A DNA stretch of 64,000 bases from Micromonospora coerulea (GCF_016598485.1 NZ_JAEMUW010000001.1:124001-188000), one strand, 5' to 3'. Counted from the first letter of the stretch, positions 41,662 to 50,311 are shown. The notes: generated by a model not told the origin, from the sequence alone. Program-made: numbers and translations.

Positions 41662-43131
41662 ATGGAACCGGTGTGGCGGGTCGGGGACGTACGCGCGGCG
41701 GAGGCGGGCCTGATGGCCACCCTCCCGCCCGGGACGCTGATGCAGCGGGCCGCCGCCGGGCTGGCCCGCCGCTGCGCGCTGCTCCTCGAAGACCGGGGCG
41801 GGGTCTACGCCGCCCAGGTGCTGCTGCTGGTCGGCGCCGGTGACAACGGCGGCGACACCCTGTACGCGGGCGCGCGCCTGGCCCGGCGCGGGGCGGCCGT
41901 CTCGGCCCTGCTGCTCACCCCCGGCCGGGCGCACGCCGAAGGGCTGGCCGCGCTCCGGGCCGCCGGTGGGCGCCTGGTCGACCGGCCGCCGGCGGTGGTC
42001 GACCTGGTGCTCGACGGCATCGTCGGGATCGGTGGCACCGGTGGGCTGCGAGAGACCGCCGACCAGTTGGCGGCGAGCCTGGTCCGGCACTGCGGGCGGG
42101 ACGGCGACCGGGCCACCGTGGTGGCGGTGGACGTGCCGAGCGGCGTCGCCGTGGACACCGGGCACGTCCCGCTGACCGCGTCCGGCCGGCCGAGCGCGGT
42201 GCGGGCCGACGTGACGGTGGCCTTCGGCGCGCTGAAGCCCGCGCTGGTGGTCGGGCCGGCCGCCGAGCTGGCCGGGCACGTCGAGCTGGTCGACATCGGG
42301 CTGCGCCCCTGGCTGCGCGGGTCGCCGGCGCTGCGGGTCACCGAATGGTCGGACGTCGTCGAGTGGTGGCCGCGGCTCGGCGCGTCCTCGGAGAAGTACG
42401 CCCGGGGCGTGGTGGGGGTGGCGACCGGCTCGGCGACGTATCCGGGGGCGGCGGTGCTCTCGGTCGGCGGGGCGCTGGCCGGGCCGACCGGCATGGTGCG
42501 CTACGCCGGCGGGGCCCGGGCCGAGGTGCTGCACCAGCACCCGTCGGTGATCGCCACCGGCCGGGTCGCGGACGCCGGCCGGGTGCAGGCCTGGATCTGT
42601 GGCTCCGGGCTGGGCACCGGCGACGACTCCGCCGCCGAGCTGCGCGCGGTGCTGTCGGCGCCGGTGCCGGTGGTGCTCGACGCGGACGCGCTCACCCTGC
42701 TGGTGGACGGCAAGCTCGCCGACCGGCTGCGCGACCGGGACGCCCCGATCGTGGTCACCCCGCACGACCGGGAGTACGCCCGGCTCTGCGGCGAGACCCC
42801 GGGCGCGGACCGGGTGTCGGCCGCCCTGCGGCTGGCCGCCTGGATGAACGCGGTGGTGCTGCTCAAGGGGGATCGCACGATCATCGGTACGCCGGACGGC
42901 CGGGCGTACGTGAATCCGACCGGCACCCCCGTGCTGGCCACCGGCGGCACCGGCGACGTGCTGGCCGGGCTGCTCGGCTCGCTGCTCGCGGCGGGGCTGC
43001 CGGCGGACCGGGCGGCCGCCGCGGCGGCGTACCTGCACGGGCTGGCCGGCCGGGAGGCGGCCCGGAGCGGGCCGGTGACCGCGCCGGACGTGGCCACCGC
43101 GCTGCGCCCGGTGCTGGCCCGGCTGCCCTGA
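41662..43131 (+). CDS. nnr: Bifunctional NAD(P)H-hydrate epimerase / ADP-dependent dehydratase
   Basis: Repairs hydrated NAD(P)H. Residues 1 to about 215 are the YjeF_N epimerase domain with VGAGDNGGDTLYAGARLARRG and VDVPSGVAVDTG. The remainder is the ribokinase-like dehydratase (GSATYPGAAVLS, CGSGLGTGDDSAAEL, LDADAL, TPHDREYARL, LKGDRTIIGTPDG, and the catalytic ATGGTGDVLAG). Length, 489 residues, is normal for the fused enzyme. It stands between acpS and alr. Confidence 0.95.
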   Translation: MEPVWRVGDVRAAEAGLMATLPPGTLMQRAAAGLARRCALLLEDRGGVYAAQVLLLVGAGDNGGDTLYAGARLARRGAAVSALLLTPGRAHAEGLAALRAAGGRLVDRPPAVVDLVLDGIVGIGGTGGLRETADQLAASLVRHCGRDGDRATVVAVDVPSGVAVDTGHVPLTASGRPSAVRADVTVAFGALKPALVVGPAAELAGHVELVDIGLRPWLRGSPALRVTEWSDVVEWWPRLGASSEKYARGVVGVATGSATYPGAAVLSVGGALAGPTGMVRYAGGARAEVLHQHPSVIATGRVADAGRVQAWICGSGLGTGDDSAAELRAVLSAPVPVVLDADALTLLVDGKLADRLRDRDAPIVVTPHDREYARLCGETPGADRVSAALRLAAWMNAVVLLKGDRTIIGTPDGRAYVNPTGTPVLATGGTGDVLAGLLGSLLAAGLPADRAAAAAAYLHGLAGREAARSGPVTAPDVATALRPVLARLP

Positions 43132-43199
43132 CCGGCGGGCCGGGCCGCGTCCGGCGGTCCGACCGTGCGGCTGCGACCCGGCGTGATCACCGGCGGAAG

Positions 43200-43205
43200 T
43201 AGGCT
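43200..43205 (+). promoter_or_regulatory. -10 element TAGGCT of alr
   Basis: TAGGCT lies six bases before the alr ATG, with no ribosome site, indicating leaderless transcription of the alr-hydrolase-tsaE unit. Confidence 0.58.
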
Positions 43206-43211
43206 GGGGAC

Positions 43212-44330
43212 ATGTGGCAGTCGGAGGTACGCGTCGACCTGGACGCGATCCGGGAGAACGTGACCCGGCTGAAATCGGGCACCAGCGCCGAGCTGATGGC
43301 GGTGGTGAAGGCCGACGGGTACGGCCACGGCATGGTCCCGTCCGCTCGGGCCGCGCTCGACGCGGGTGCCGACTGGCTCGGCGTCTGCACCCTGGACGAG
43401 GCGCTGAGCCTGCGCCGGGAGGGCATCAGCGCACCGGTGCTGGCCTGGCTGCTCAGCCCGGGGCTGCCGCTGCACGACGGGGTCGCCGTCGGGGTGGACC
43501 TCGGTTGCGCGAGCCTGCCGCAGCTCGACGAGATGATCGAGGCGAGCCGGCGGGCCGAACGCCCGGCCCGGGTGCACCTGAAGATCGACACCGGGCTGTC
43601 CCGGGGCGGGGCCACCGTCGCCGACTGGCCCACCCTGCTGGAGGCCGCGGCGAAGGCACAGGCCGACGGCCTGGTCGAGGTGGTCGGGGTGTGGAGCCAC
43701 TTCGTGTACGCCGACTCGCCCGGCCACCCCACCACCGACCGGCAGTTGGCCGTCTTCCACGAGGGGCTGGCCATGGTCGAGCGGGCCGGGCTGCGCCCGC
43801 GCTACCGGCACCTGGCGAACTCGGCCGCCACGCTGACCCGCCCGGACACCCACTTCGACCTGGTCCGCCCGGGGCTGGCGAGCTACGGCCTCTCCCCGGT
43901 CGCGGGTGAGCGGTACGGGTTGCGCCCGGCGATGACCGCCCGGGCCCGGGTGATGCTGACCAAGCGGGTGCCGGCCGGCACCGGCGTCTCCTACGGCCAC
44001 ACCTACCTGACGGAGCGGGAGGCGAACCTGGCCGTGGTGCCGCTCGGCTACGCCGACGGGGTGCCGAGGCACGCCTCCAACACCGGTCCGGTGCAGCTCG
44101 GCGGCAAGCGCCGCACCATCTCCGGCCGGGTCTGCATGGACCAGTTCGTGCTGGACTGCGGCGACGACGAGATCGCCGCGGGCGACGTGGCGACGCTCTT
44201 CGGCAGCGGCGCGGACGGCGAGCCGACCGCCGACGACTGGGCCGACGCGGTCGGCACCATCAACTACGAGATCGTGACCCGGTTCGGCGGCGTGCGGGTG
44301 CCCCGCGTCTACGACGGCGAGCGGCCGTGA
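43212..44330 (+). CDS. alr: Alanine racemase Alr
   Basis: PLP-dependent racemase producing D-alanine for peptidoglycan. The 372-residue enzyme has the N-terminal PLP lysine in VVKADGYGHG (Lys33), HLKIDTGLSRGG, HLANSAAT, RPGLASYG, the second catalytic residue Tyr in GTGVSYGHTY, and the C-terminal GRVCMDQFVLD. Its stop overlaps the following hydrolase gene (GTGA). It heads the alr-hydrolase-tsaE transcript. Confidence 0.97.
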   Translation: MWQSEVRVDLDAIRENVTRLKSGTSAELMAVVKADGYGHGMVPSARAALDAGADWLGVCTLDEALSLRREGISAPVLAWLLSPGLPLHDGVAVGVDLGCASLPQLDEMIEASRRAERPARVHLKIDTGLSRGGATVADWPTLLEAAAKAQADGLVEVVGVWSHFVYADSPGHPTTDRQLAVFHEGLAMVERAGLRPRYRHLANSAATLTRPDTHFDLVRPGLASYGLSPVAGERYGLRPAMTARARVMLTKRVPAGTGVSYGHTYLTEREANLAVVPLGYADGVPRHASNTGPVQLGGKRRTISGRVCMDQFVLDCGDDEIAAGDVATLFGSGADGEPTADDWADAVGTINYEIVTRFGGVRVPRVYDGERP

Positions 44331-45424
44331 GCTCGTCACCCCGGTTCCGCATTCCCCGGCCCCGGACCGCGGCCGGCAAGGTCGCCGGCGTGGTCGGCGC
44401 CGCCGTCGGCGTTGCCGCCGCCGGGCTCGCCGCGGGCGTGGTGAGCGAGCGGGTCCTGGTCCGCCGGCTCAAGTCCGACCCCACCGATCCGTACGCGCAT
44501 GAGGTCTTCGAACAGCTGCGGTACGACGAGTCGTACCGGTTCGAGATGCCGGACGGCACAGACATCCACGTCGAGGTGGTCGAGCCCACCCGACCGGTCG
44601 CCGGCCATCCGACCGTGCTCCTGGTGCACGGCTTCTGCCTGGACATGGGGACCTTCCACTTCCAGCGCAAGATGCTCGCCGAGCGGGGCGACTACCGGGT
44701 CGTCGCGTACGACCAGCCGGGGCACGGGCGCTCCGGCCGGCTGGAGAGCGGCGAGTACGACCTGGCCGCGCTGGGCCGCACGCTGCGCCGGGTGATCGAC
44801 GAGACCGCGCCGGAGGGGCCGCTGGTGCTGGTCGGCCACTCGATGGGCGGGATGACCATCATGGCGCTCGCCGAGCTCTACCCGGAGATGTTCGGCGACC
44901 GGGTGGTCGGCACGGTGCTGATGGCCACCTCGGGCGGCCTGCTCGCGGAGACCAAGCTGGTGGCGCCCGCGCTGATCGGCCGGGTCAGCGGGCCGGTGCT
45001 CTACATGGTGAGCAACGCCACCCGGTACGGCGGCACGGTGATCGACAAGGCGCGGAAGTCGACCACGAACGTCTCCTGGCTGCTGACCCGCAAATACGGC
45101 TTCGGCACCCCGAAGCCCAGCCCGGCCCTGGTCTCGTACGTGGAGAGGATGAACTCGCGGACCTCGGCCGACACCGTGACCCGCTACCTGCGGACCCTGG
45201 CCACCCACTCCCGGTTCCCGGCGCTGGCGGCGCTGGCCGGCACGCCGGTGCTGGTGATCGTGGGGGACAAGGACATGATCACCCCCGTGACCCACTCCGA
45301 GGAGATCGTCCGGCGCCTGCCGCACGCCCAGTTCGTCAAGATCCAGGACAGTGGGCACGTGGTGATGCTGGAGCACGCCGACGAGGTCAACGCGGCGATG
45401 GAGCGGTTCTTGGAGGGGTTGTGA
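44327..45424 (+). CDS. Alpha/beta hydrolase with N-terminal membrane helix
   Basis: Hydrolase-fold protein of 365 residues. An N-terminal basic stretch and hydrophobic helix (VAGVVGAAVGVAAAGLAAGVV) anchor it in the membrane. The catalytic features are the oxyanion strand LLVHGFCLDM, nucleophile elbow GHSMGG, and a late GDKDMITPV Asp region and GHVVMLEH His. This gene is commonly found between alr and tsaE in actinobacteria; its substrate is not known. Starts at a GTG coupled to alr and overlaps tsaE by four bases. Confidence 0.88.
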   Translation: MSSSPRFRIPRPRTAAGKVAGVVGAAVGVAAAGLAAGVVSERVLVRRLKSDPTDPYAHEVFEQLRYDESYRFEMPDGTDIHVEVVEPTRPVAGHPTVLLVHGFCLDMGTFHFQRKMLAERGDYRVVAYDQPGHGRSGRLESGEYDLAALGRTLRRVIDETAPEGPLVLVGHSMGGMTIMALAELYPEMFGDRVVGTVLMATSGGLLAETKLVAPALIGRVSGPVLYMVSNATRYGGTVIDKARKSTTNVSWLLTRKYGFGTPKPSPALVSYVERMNSRTSADTVTRYLRTLATHSRFPALAALAGTPVLVIVGDKDMITPVTHSEEIVRRLPHAQFVKIQDSGHVVMLEHADEVNAAMERFLEGL

Positions 45425-45903
45425 CCGTCGTCGTCGAGCTGAAGACGGTGGACGACACCCACGAGTTCGGCCGCCGGCTGGCCGGCGTGCTGCGCGCGGG
45501 CGACCTGGTGCTGCTCAGCGGCCCGCTGGGTGCCGGCAAGACCGCGCTGACCCAGGGCATCGGCGCCGGCCTCGGGGTACGCGGCGGCATCACCTCGCCG
45601 ACCTTCGTGATCGCCCGGGTGCACCGGCCGGATCCGGCCCGGGGCGGCACGGTGGCGCTGGTGCACGCCGACGCGTACCGGCTGGGGGAGTCGGCGGACC
45701 CGCGCGCCGAGATCGACGACCTGGACCTGGACGCCTCGGTGGACGAGGCGGTGACCGTGGTCGAGTGGGGCGAGGGGATGGTCGAGCAGCTGGTCGACGC
45801 CCACCTGCGGGTGCGCCTCGACCGGCGCGACGACGACACCCGGGTGGTGACCCTGGAGCCGGTCGGCGGCGACTGGGCGCAGCGGGTCGCGACCCTCGAC
45901 TGA
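45421..45903 (+). CDS. tsaE: tRNA threonylcarbamoyladenosine biosynthesis ATPase TsaE
   Basis: ATPase of the t6A-modification complex with TsaB and TsaD. The 160-residue protein has a P-loop LSGPLGAGKTALTQGIG, a SPTFVIARVH switch-like segment, HADAYRL, and VVEWGEGM typical of the family. It starts at a GTG overlapping the hydrolase stop. Elsewhere in actinobacteria tsaE is normally followed directly by tsaB; here ung and an XRE-type gene intervene. Confidence 0.94.
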   Translation: MTVVVELKTVDDTHEFGRRLAGVLRAGDLVLLSGPLGAGKTALTQGIGAGLGVRGGITSPTFVIARVHRPDPARGGTVALVHADAYRLGESADPRAEIDDLDLDASVDEAVTVVEWGEGMVEQLVDAHLRVRLDRRDDDTRVVTLEPVGGDWAQRVATLD

Positions 45904-45957
45904 CGGCTGTCGTACCCGCTGCCTACAGTGCCCGGGACCGACTGCGAAAGGCTGCCG

Positions 45958-46659
45958 ATGCGCGACAACGCCCCGACCCTCGACCTGCTGGCGCTCCTCC
46001 CCGACGAGTGGCGGGCGGTGCTCACCCCACATCTGGACCCGGCCCGCACCGCGGCGCTGGCCGAGTTCGTCGCCCGGGAGTACGCGACGCAGACCGTCTT
46101 CCCCCCGGTCGAGGACCTCTTCTCCGCCTACCGGCTGTGCGGGCCGGCGGGGTGCCGGGTGCTGATCCTGGGGCAGGACCCGTACCACCGGGCCGGGCAG
46201 GCGCACGGGCTGAGCTTCAGCGTGCGCGAGGGGGTGACGGTGCCGCCGTCGCTGCGCAACGTCTTCAAGGAGCTGGGCGAGGACGTGGGCGTGCCGAAGC
46301 CGCGCAGCGGCAACCTGAGCGGCTGGGCGGCGCAGGGCGTGCTGCTGCTCAACTCGGTGCTCACCGTCCGCCAGGCCACCCCCGGCTCGCACGCCAACGC
46401 CGGCTGGGAGGAGTTCACCGACGCCACGATCCGCGCCCTCGACGCCCTCGACCAGCGGGTGGTCTTCCTGCTCTGGGGTGGCTACGCCCGCAAGAAGGCG
46501 GCCCTGGTCACCAACCCCCGGCACGTGGTGCTGGAGGCTGGCCACCCCAGCCCGATGAACCCGCGTGGCTTCATCGGCAGCCGGCCGTTCAGCGCCGCGA
46601 ACAAGGCCCTCGCCGACGCCGGCCTGCCCACCATCGACTGGGAGCGCTCAGCCGGCTGA
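45958..46659 (+). CDS. ung: Uracil-DNA glycosylase, family 1
   Basis: Removes uracil from DNA. The 233-residue protein carries the family-1 active-site motif GQDPYH, the uracil-binding LLLNSVLTV strand and the C-terminal HPSPM loop that inserts into the minor groove. The ATG at 45958 with GAAAGG upstream is preferred; a GTG at 45928 in frame adds ten residues. TACAGT just upstream may be the -10 element. The last 12 bases overlap the 3' end of the convergent XRE-type gene. Confidence 0.95.
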   Translation: MRDNAPTLDLLALLPDEWRAVLTPHLDPARTAALAEFVAREYATQTVFPPVEDLFSAYRLCGPAGCRVLILGQDPYHRAGQAHGLSFSVREGVTVPPSLRNVFKELGEDVGVPKPRSGNLSGWAAQGVLLLNSVLTVRQATPGSHANAGWEEFTDATIRALDALDQRVVFLLWGGYARKKAALVTNPRHVVLEAGHPSPMNPRGFIGSRPFSAANKALADAGLPTIDWERSAG

Positions 46660-47361
46660 CCGCCGCCGGTGGCGGCGGAGGAGATCGGCGGCGCGCGGGT
46701 CGGTCAGCTCCACCTGGAGCAGCGGCACGACCCGGTAAAGACGGTCGCCGTGCCGGACCTCGATCGACTCGGGCAGCTCGTCGCAGAGCTGCGCCCGGAT
46801 CTCGCCGTACCGGGTCCGCCAGCGGTGCTCGCCCGGCTCCTCCGGTTCGAGCTGCAGGCCGCCGAACTCCTCCCACCGGGCGTTCCAGCGTTGCCCGTAC
46901 CCGGCCCTCAGCCAGGCGGTGAAGCGGGACGAGTCACGCCAGCGCAGGGCGATCTCCACCGCGTCCACGGGGACCGGTGCGCCTTGGAGCAGCGCGGCGG
47001 TGCTGCCGGTCAGCAGGTGGGGCAGGTCGCCGAGCCGGTCGATCAACCGGTCCAGCCCGAGCTGCTCGATCCGCTCGGGGAGCGGCCGGGCGGCCAGCTC
47101 GGCCATCCTGGTGTCGAGGTGCGCGTCCAGCGGCTCGACGGCGACGGCGAGCTGGAGGTCGAGCGCGGCGAACAGCCGCTCGACGAGGGTGAGGCTGGGT
47201 AACCGGTCGCCCCGCTCGACCCGGGCGATGGCAGCCTGGCTCGTGCCGACCTGGTCGGCCAGCGCCTGCTGGGTCAGCAGCCGACCGCCCCGCTCCCGAC
47301 GGAGAGCGGCGGCGATCTGCGTGGCAAGGCGACTCTCGGGCACCTCCGGATGATGAAGCAC
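46648..47361 (-). CDS. XRE-type helix-turn-helix protein with nucleotidyltransferase-like C-terminal domain
   Basis: Protein of 237 residues. Residues about 10-70 are an XRE/Cro helix-turn-helix (LLTQQALADQVGTSQAAIARVERGDRLPSLTLVERLFAAL). The C-terminal part contains LLTGSTAALLQGAPVPVDAVEIAL, which resembles the GG/GS-x-DxD core of MNT-type nucleotidyltransferases, although the second catalytic acidic residue appears shifted (DAVE), so activity is uncertain. A start at GTG 47343 right after GGAGG-like sequence is an alternative. A large AT-rich palindrome lies just upstream and is its likely operator. It is on the opposite strand to its neighbours and sits between tsaE and tsaB, which suggests acquisition. 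Confidence 0.75.
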   Translation of the reverse strand: MLHHPEVPESRLATQIAAALRRERGGRLLTQQALADQVGTSQAAIARVERGDRLPSLTLVERLFAALDLQLAVAVEPLDAHLDTRMAELAARPLPERIEQLGLDRLIDRLGDLPHLLTGSTAALLQGAPVPVDAVEIALRWRDSSRFTAWLRAGYGQRWNARWEEFGGLQLEPEEPGEHRWRTRYGEIRAQLCDELPESIEVRHGDRLYRVVPLLQVELTDPRAADLLRRHRRRSAG

Positions 47362-47367
47362 CGCATT

Positions 47368-47415
47368 GAGCGATATACGTGAGAGTCATATTTATGCCTC
47401 ACAGGTATATCGCTC
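47368..47415. promoter_or_regulatory. 48-bp AT-rich palindrome, probable operator of the XRE-type gene
   Basis: GAGCGATATAC (47368-47378) and GTATATCGCTC (47405-47415) are perfect inverted arms, extended inward by GTGAG (47379-47383) and CTCAC (47398-47402). The centre is AT-rich, in strong contrast to the surrounding DNA. It ends seven bases from the GTG start of the XRE-type gene. Confidence 0.78.
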
Positions 47416-47549
47416 GCGGTGGTGCCGTGCCGTCCCGGATCGACACCGGCGGTGCGGGCCGGCGTCGCGGTTGACCGGCTGGCCGGCAGAACGGACCGGT
47501 CGGGTGCGTCCCGACCCGGGGGGTGACCGGGCGGGAGCGGGGTGCCGGC

Positions 47550-47555
47550 TAGGCT
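47550..47555 (+). promoter_or_regulatory. -10 element TAGGCT of tsaB
   Basis: TAGGCT lies eight bases before the tsaB GTG without a ribosome site. It shows tsaB-rimI-tsaD has its own promoter, separate from tsaE. Confidence 0.58.
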
Positions 47556-47563
47556 GGTTCACC

Positions 47564-48241
47564 GTGCTCGTACTGGTGGTGGACTCCTCGACGCCCGCGG
47601 TGACCGCGGCGCTGGTCGAGGTCTCGGCGGACGGTGTCCTGGCCCGCGCGCAGCGGTGCACGGTCGACGCCCGGGCCCACGGCGAGCTGCTCGCGCCGCA
47701 GGTCGACGCGGTGCTGGCCGACGCCGACGCCCGCCCCGCCGACCTGGCCGCGATCGTCGCCGGGCTCGGTCCCGGGCCGTTCACCGGGCTGCGGGTCGGC
47801 CTGGTCACCGCCGCCACCATGGGCCAGGTGCTCGGCATCCCCACGTACGGCGTCTGCTCGCTGGACGGCATCGGCCACCCGGTCGCAGCCGGCGAGCCGG
47901 TCCTCGCGGCCAGTGACGCCCGCCGCCGGGAGGTCTACTGGGCGGTCTACGACGGCGCCGGCCAGCGGATCGCCGGGCCTAACGTCGACGCGCCCGCGGT
48001 CGCCGCCGAGCGCGCCCGCGCGCTGGCCGTCACCGTGGCCGTGGGCGACGGGGCACACCGGTACGCCGACGTCCTCGGCCTGCCGGTCCGGGCCGAGCCG
48101 CGCTACCCGGACGCGATGGCGCTGGCCGGGCTCGCCGCCGAGCGGATCCGGGCGGGCGCGCCCGGCGAGCGGCTCACCCCGCTCTACCTGCGCCGCCCGG
48201 ACGCGGTGGCGGCCACCGGCCACAAGCCGGTCCTCCCGTGA
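47564..48241 (+). CDS. tsaB: tRNA threonylcarbamoyladenosine biosynthesis protein TsaB
   Basis: Non-catalytic partner of TsaD in t6A tRNA modification, 225 residues. It begins LVLVVDSSTPAVTAAL, has the dimer-interface GPGPFTGLRVGLVTAATMGQVLGIPTYGV segment of the family, and lacks the metal-binding HxxxH motif of TsaD. The GTG at 47564 is chosen from the -10 element just upstream; longer in-frame starts would run through the palindrome region. The stop codon lies inside the first copy of a 59-bp tandem repeat. Confidence 0.94.
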   Translation: MLVLVVDSSTPAVTAALVEVSADGVLARAQRCTVDARAHGELLAPQVDAVLADADARPADLAAIVAGLGPGPFTGLRVGLVTAATMGQVLGIPTYGVCSLDGIGHPVAAGEPVLAASDARRREVYWAVYDGAGQRIAGPNVDAPAVAAERARALAVTVAVGDGAHRYADVLGLPVRAEPRYPDAMALAGLAAERIRAGAPGERLTPLYLRRPDAVAATGHKPVLP

Positions 48242-48364
48242 GCGCGAGGAGTGAGCCGGGTCTGCGAGCCCCGCAGTCGCGAACCGAGGCGACACCGTGA
48301 GCGCGAGGAGTGAGCCGGGTCTGCGAGCCCCGCAGTCGCGAACCGAGGCGACACCGTGAGCGCG
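48238..48364 (+). repeat. 59-bp tandem repeat carrying stop, ribosome site and start between tsaB and rimI
   Basis: Two identical 59-base units, 48238-48296 and 48297-48355, begin GTGAGCGCGAGGAG, and a third copy starts at 48356 (nine matching bases). The first GTGA contains the tsaB stop and the third GTG is the rimI start. The unit contains GAGGAG and a GGAGG-like CGAGGCGA near its end. Similar segments are, from memory, dispersed near start codons in Micromonospora-type genomes; this recollection needs a search. Confidence 0.88.
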
Positions 48365-48808
48365 GTCCGGGTCGGTCGGTTCCGTTGGTGGCACATCGAC
48401 CGGGTGATGCCGATCGAGGCGGACCTCTTCGGCGCCGAACAGTGGTCCCCGGCGATGTTCTGGAACGAGCTGGCCAACGGCCACCACTACCTGGTCGCCA
48501 CCGACGCCGCCGGTGAGCTGCTCGGCTACGCCGGGCTGGCGGTGGCCCCGCCCGACGAGGCGTGGGTGCAGAACATCGCGGTCCGCCGGGACGCCCAGCG
48601 TCGGGGCGTCGGCCGGCTGCTGCTGGAGGCGCTGCTCGCCGAGGCGGCCCGGCGCGGCGCCCGCAGCACGCTGCTGGAGGTGGCGGCGGACAACGCGCCT
48701 GCGCAGCGGCTCTACGCGACGTACGGCTTCGAGCCGATCGGGGTGCGGCGCGGCTACTACCAACCCAGCAACGTCGACGCGCTGGTCATGCGGCGCACCG
48801 AGGACTGA
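48356..48808 (+). CDS. rimI: Ribosomal protein S18-alanine N-acetyltransferase RimI
   Basis: GNAT acetyltransferase of 150 residues, located between tsaB and tsaD as in most actinobacteria. It has the acetyl-CoA pyrophosphate loop [19 protein letters not shown] (R/Q-x-x-G-x-G/A) and the C-terminal [21 protein letters not shown] region, with an AWVQNIAV beta-strand before motif A. Its GTG is the third repeat of a 59-bp unit and the ribosome site is supplied by the repeat. It may acetylate S18 or other N-termini. Stop and tsaD start overlap by one base. Confidence 0.92.
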   Translation: MSAVRVGRFRWWHIDRVMPIEADLFGAEQWSPAMFWNELANGHHYLVATDAAGELLGYAGLAVAPPDEAWVQNIAVRRDAQRRGVGRLLLEALLAEAARRGARSTLLEVAADNAPAQRLYATYGFEPIGVRRGYYQPSNVDALVMRRTED

Positions 48809-49860
48809 TGAGCATGGCTGACGAACCCCTGATCCTCGGCATCGAGACCTCCTGCGACGAGACCGGCGTGGGCATCGTGCGCGGCCACACCCTGCTCGCC
48901 GACGCGCTGGCCTCCAGCGTCGAGGAGCACGCCCGGTTCGGCGGCGTGGTGCCCGAGGTGGCCAGCCGGGCCCACCTGGAGGCGATCGTCCCCACCATGG
49001 AGCGGGCGCTGGCCGAGGCCGGCGTGACCATCGCGGACATCGACGCGATCGCGGTGACGTCCGGGCCGGGCCTGGCTGGCGCGCTGCTGGTCGGCGTGGC
49101 CGCCGCCAAGGGCTACGCCGTGGCGGCCGAGAAGCCGGTGTACGGGGTCAACCACCTCGCCGCGCACGTCGCCGTGGACACCCTGGAGCACGGGCCGCTG
49201 CCGGAGCCGTCGATCGCCCTGCTGGTCTCCGGCGGGCACTCGTCGCTGCTGCGCGTCGACGACCTGGCCCGTGGCGTCACCCCGCTCGGCTCGACCATCG
49301 ACGACGCCGCCGGTGAGGCGTTCGACAAGGTCGCCCGGCTGCTCGGGTTGCCCTTCCCCGGCGGCCCGTGGATCGACCGGGAGGCCCGGGCCGGCGACGG
49401 CGGTGCCATCGCCTTCCCGCGCGGCCTGACCGCCGCCAAGGACCTGGCCGCCCACCGGTACGACTTCTCCTTCTCCGGGCTGAAGACCGCGGTGGCCCGC
49501 TGGGTGGAGGCGCGGCAGCGGGCCGGCGAACCGGTGCCGGTGGCCGACGTGGCGGCGTCCTTCCAGGAGGCGGTCTGCGACGTGCTGGTCGGCAAGGCGC
49601 TGGACGCCTGCCGGACCAACGGCATCGGGACGCTGGTGATCGGCGGGGGCGTGGCCGCCAACTCCCGACTGCGGGCGATGGCCGAGCACCGGGCGGCGAA
49701 GCACGGCATCCGGGTCCGGGTGCCCCGGCCGAACCTCTGCACGGACAACGGGGCGATGGTCGCCGCGCTCGGCTCGCACCTGGTGTCCTCGGGCGTCGCG
49801 CCCAGCCGCCTCGACCTGCCGGCCGACTCGGCGATGCCGCTGACCACGGTCAGCGTCTGA
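48808..49860 (+). CDS. tsaD: tRNA threonylcarbamoyladenosine synthase TsaD
   Basis: Catalytic subunit transferring threonylcarbamoyl to A37 of ANN-decoding tRNAs, 350 residues. It starts [20 protein letters not shown] and has the metal-binding HLAAH, a [10 protein letters not shown] nucleotide strand, [29 protein letters not shown] and [11 protein letters not shown]. The ATG at 48808 shares a base with the rimI stop; a second ATG six bases on is also possible. The t6A gene set is complete in the window except for the separate tsaC-type enzyme. Confidence 0.97.
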   Translation: MSMADEPLILGIETSCDETGVGIVRGHTLLADALASSVEEHARFGGVVPEVASRAHLEAIVPTMERALAEAGVTIADIDAIAVTSGPGLAGALLVGVAAAKGYAVAAEKPVYGVNHLAAHVAVDTLEHGPLPEPSIALLVSGGHSSLLRVDDLARGVTPLGSTIDDAAGEAFDKVARLLGLPFPGGPWIDREARAGDGGAIAFPRGLTAAKDLAAHRYDFSFSGLKTAVARWVEARQRAGEPVPVADVAASFQEAVCDVLVGKALDACRTNGIGTLVIGGGVAANSRLRAMAEHRAAKHGIRVRVPRPNLCTDNGAMVAALGSHLVSSGVAPSRLDLPADSAMPLTTVSV

Positions 49861-49873
49861 CGGGGGAGGGCCG

Positions 49874-50128
49874 ATGATCGTACGGATGTGGGAGGCGCGG
49901 GCGGAGCCCTACGGCTTCGCGGAGCTGATCACCTGGGTCTGCGACACCGCGCTGCCCGAATTCGAGCACGACCCGCTGCACCTGTCCAGCGAGGTCTTCT
50001 CCTCCACCGACCACCGGCTGGTGGTGATCTCGAAGTGGCGCAGCGGCCCGCGGGACCTGCCGGAGCCGCCGATGCGGCTGGTGGCCCGGCCGCCGCACTC
50101 CTGGGACTTCACTCAGGTGGACCGCTGA
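49874..50128 (+). CDS. Small conserved-type protein of unknown function
   Basis: An 84-residue protein with a ribosome site (GGGAGGG) five bases upstream and only 13 bases after tsaD, so it is probably co-transcribed. The sequence is balanced and not low-complexity (MWEARAEPYGFAELITWV, then DPLHLSSEVFSSTDHRLVVISKW), consistent with a small alpha/beta fold. I do not recognise a family. It converges on the damaged YbaB-like locus. Confidence 0.6.
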   Translation: MIVRMWEARAEPYGFAELITWVCDTALPEFEHDPLHLSSEVFSSTDHRLVVISKWRSGPRDLPEPPMRLVARPPHSWDFTQVDR

Positions 50129-50146
50129 CCGGACGGCGGGTGCGGG

Positions 50147-50311
50147 TCAGCCGCCCAGCCGGCCGTGCAGCGAGGTGAAGAGCGCGTCGGACACCCGGTC
50201 GGCCTCGACCACCCGCTCCGCCCAGTCGGCCAGCCCCTCGGCGGCGGTGATCAGCAGCTGGACGTGCGAGCCGTACGTCTCCAGCGCGTGCGACAGCACC
50301 GCGGGCGCTGG
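50147..50311 (-). pseudogene. Out-of-frame continuation downstream of the YbaB-like gene
   Basis: From about 50311 the minus strand reads, in a different frame from the YbaB-like gene, AVLSHALETYGSHVQLLITAAEGLADWAERVVEADRVSDALFTSLHGRLGG and then a stop. Composition is protein-like, whereas the YbaB frame at this place gives Arg/Cys-rich nonsense. It is either the true C-terminus shifted by a frameshift, or the tail of a second gene fused by a deletion. A free-standing GTG at 50299 would give 50 residues, without a clear ribosome site. Confidence 0.5.
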
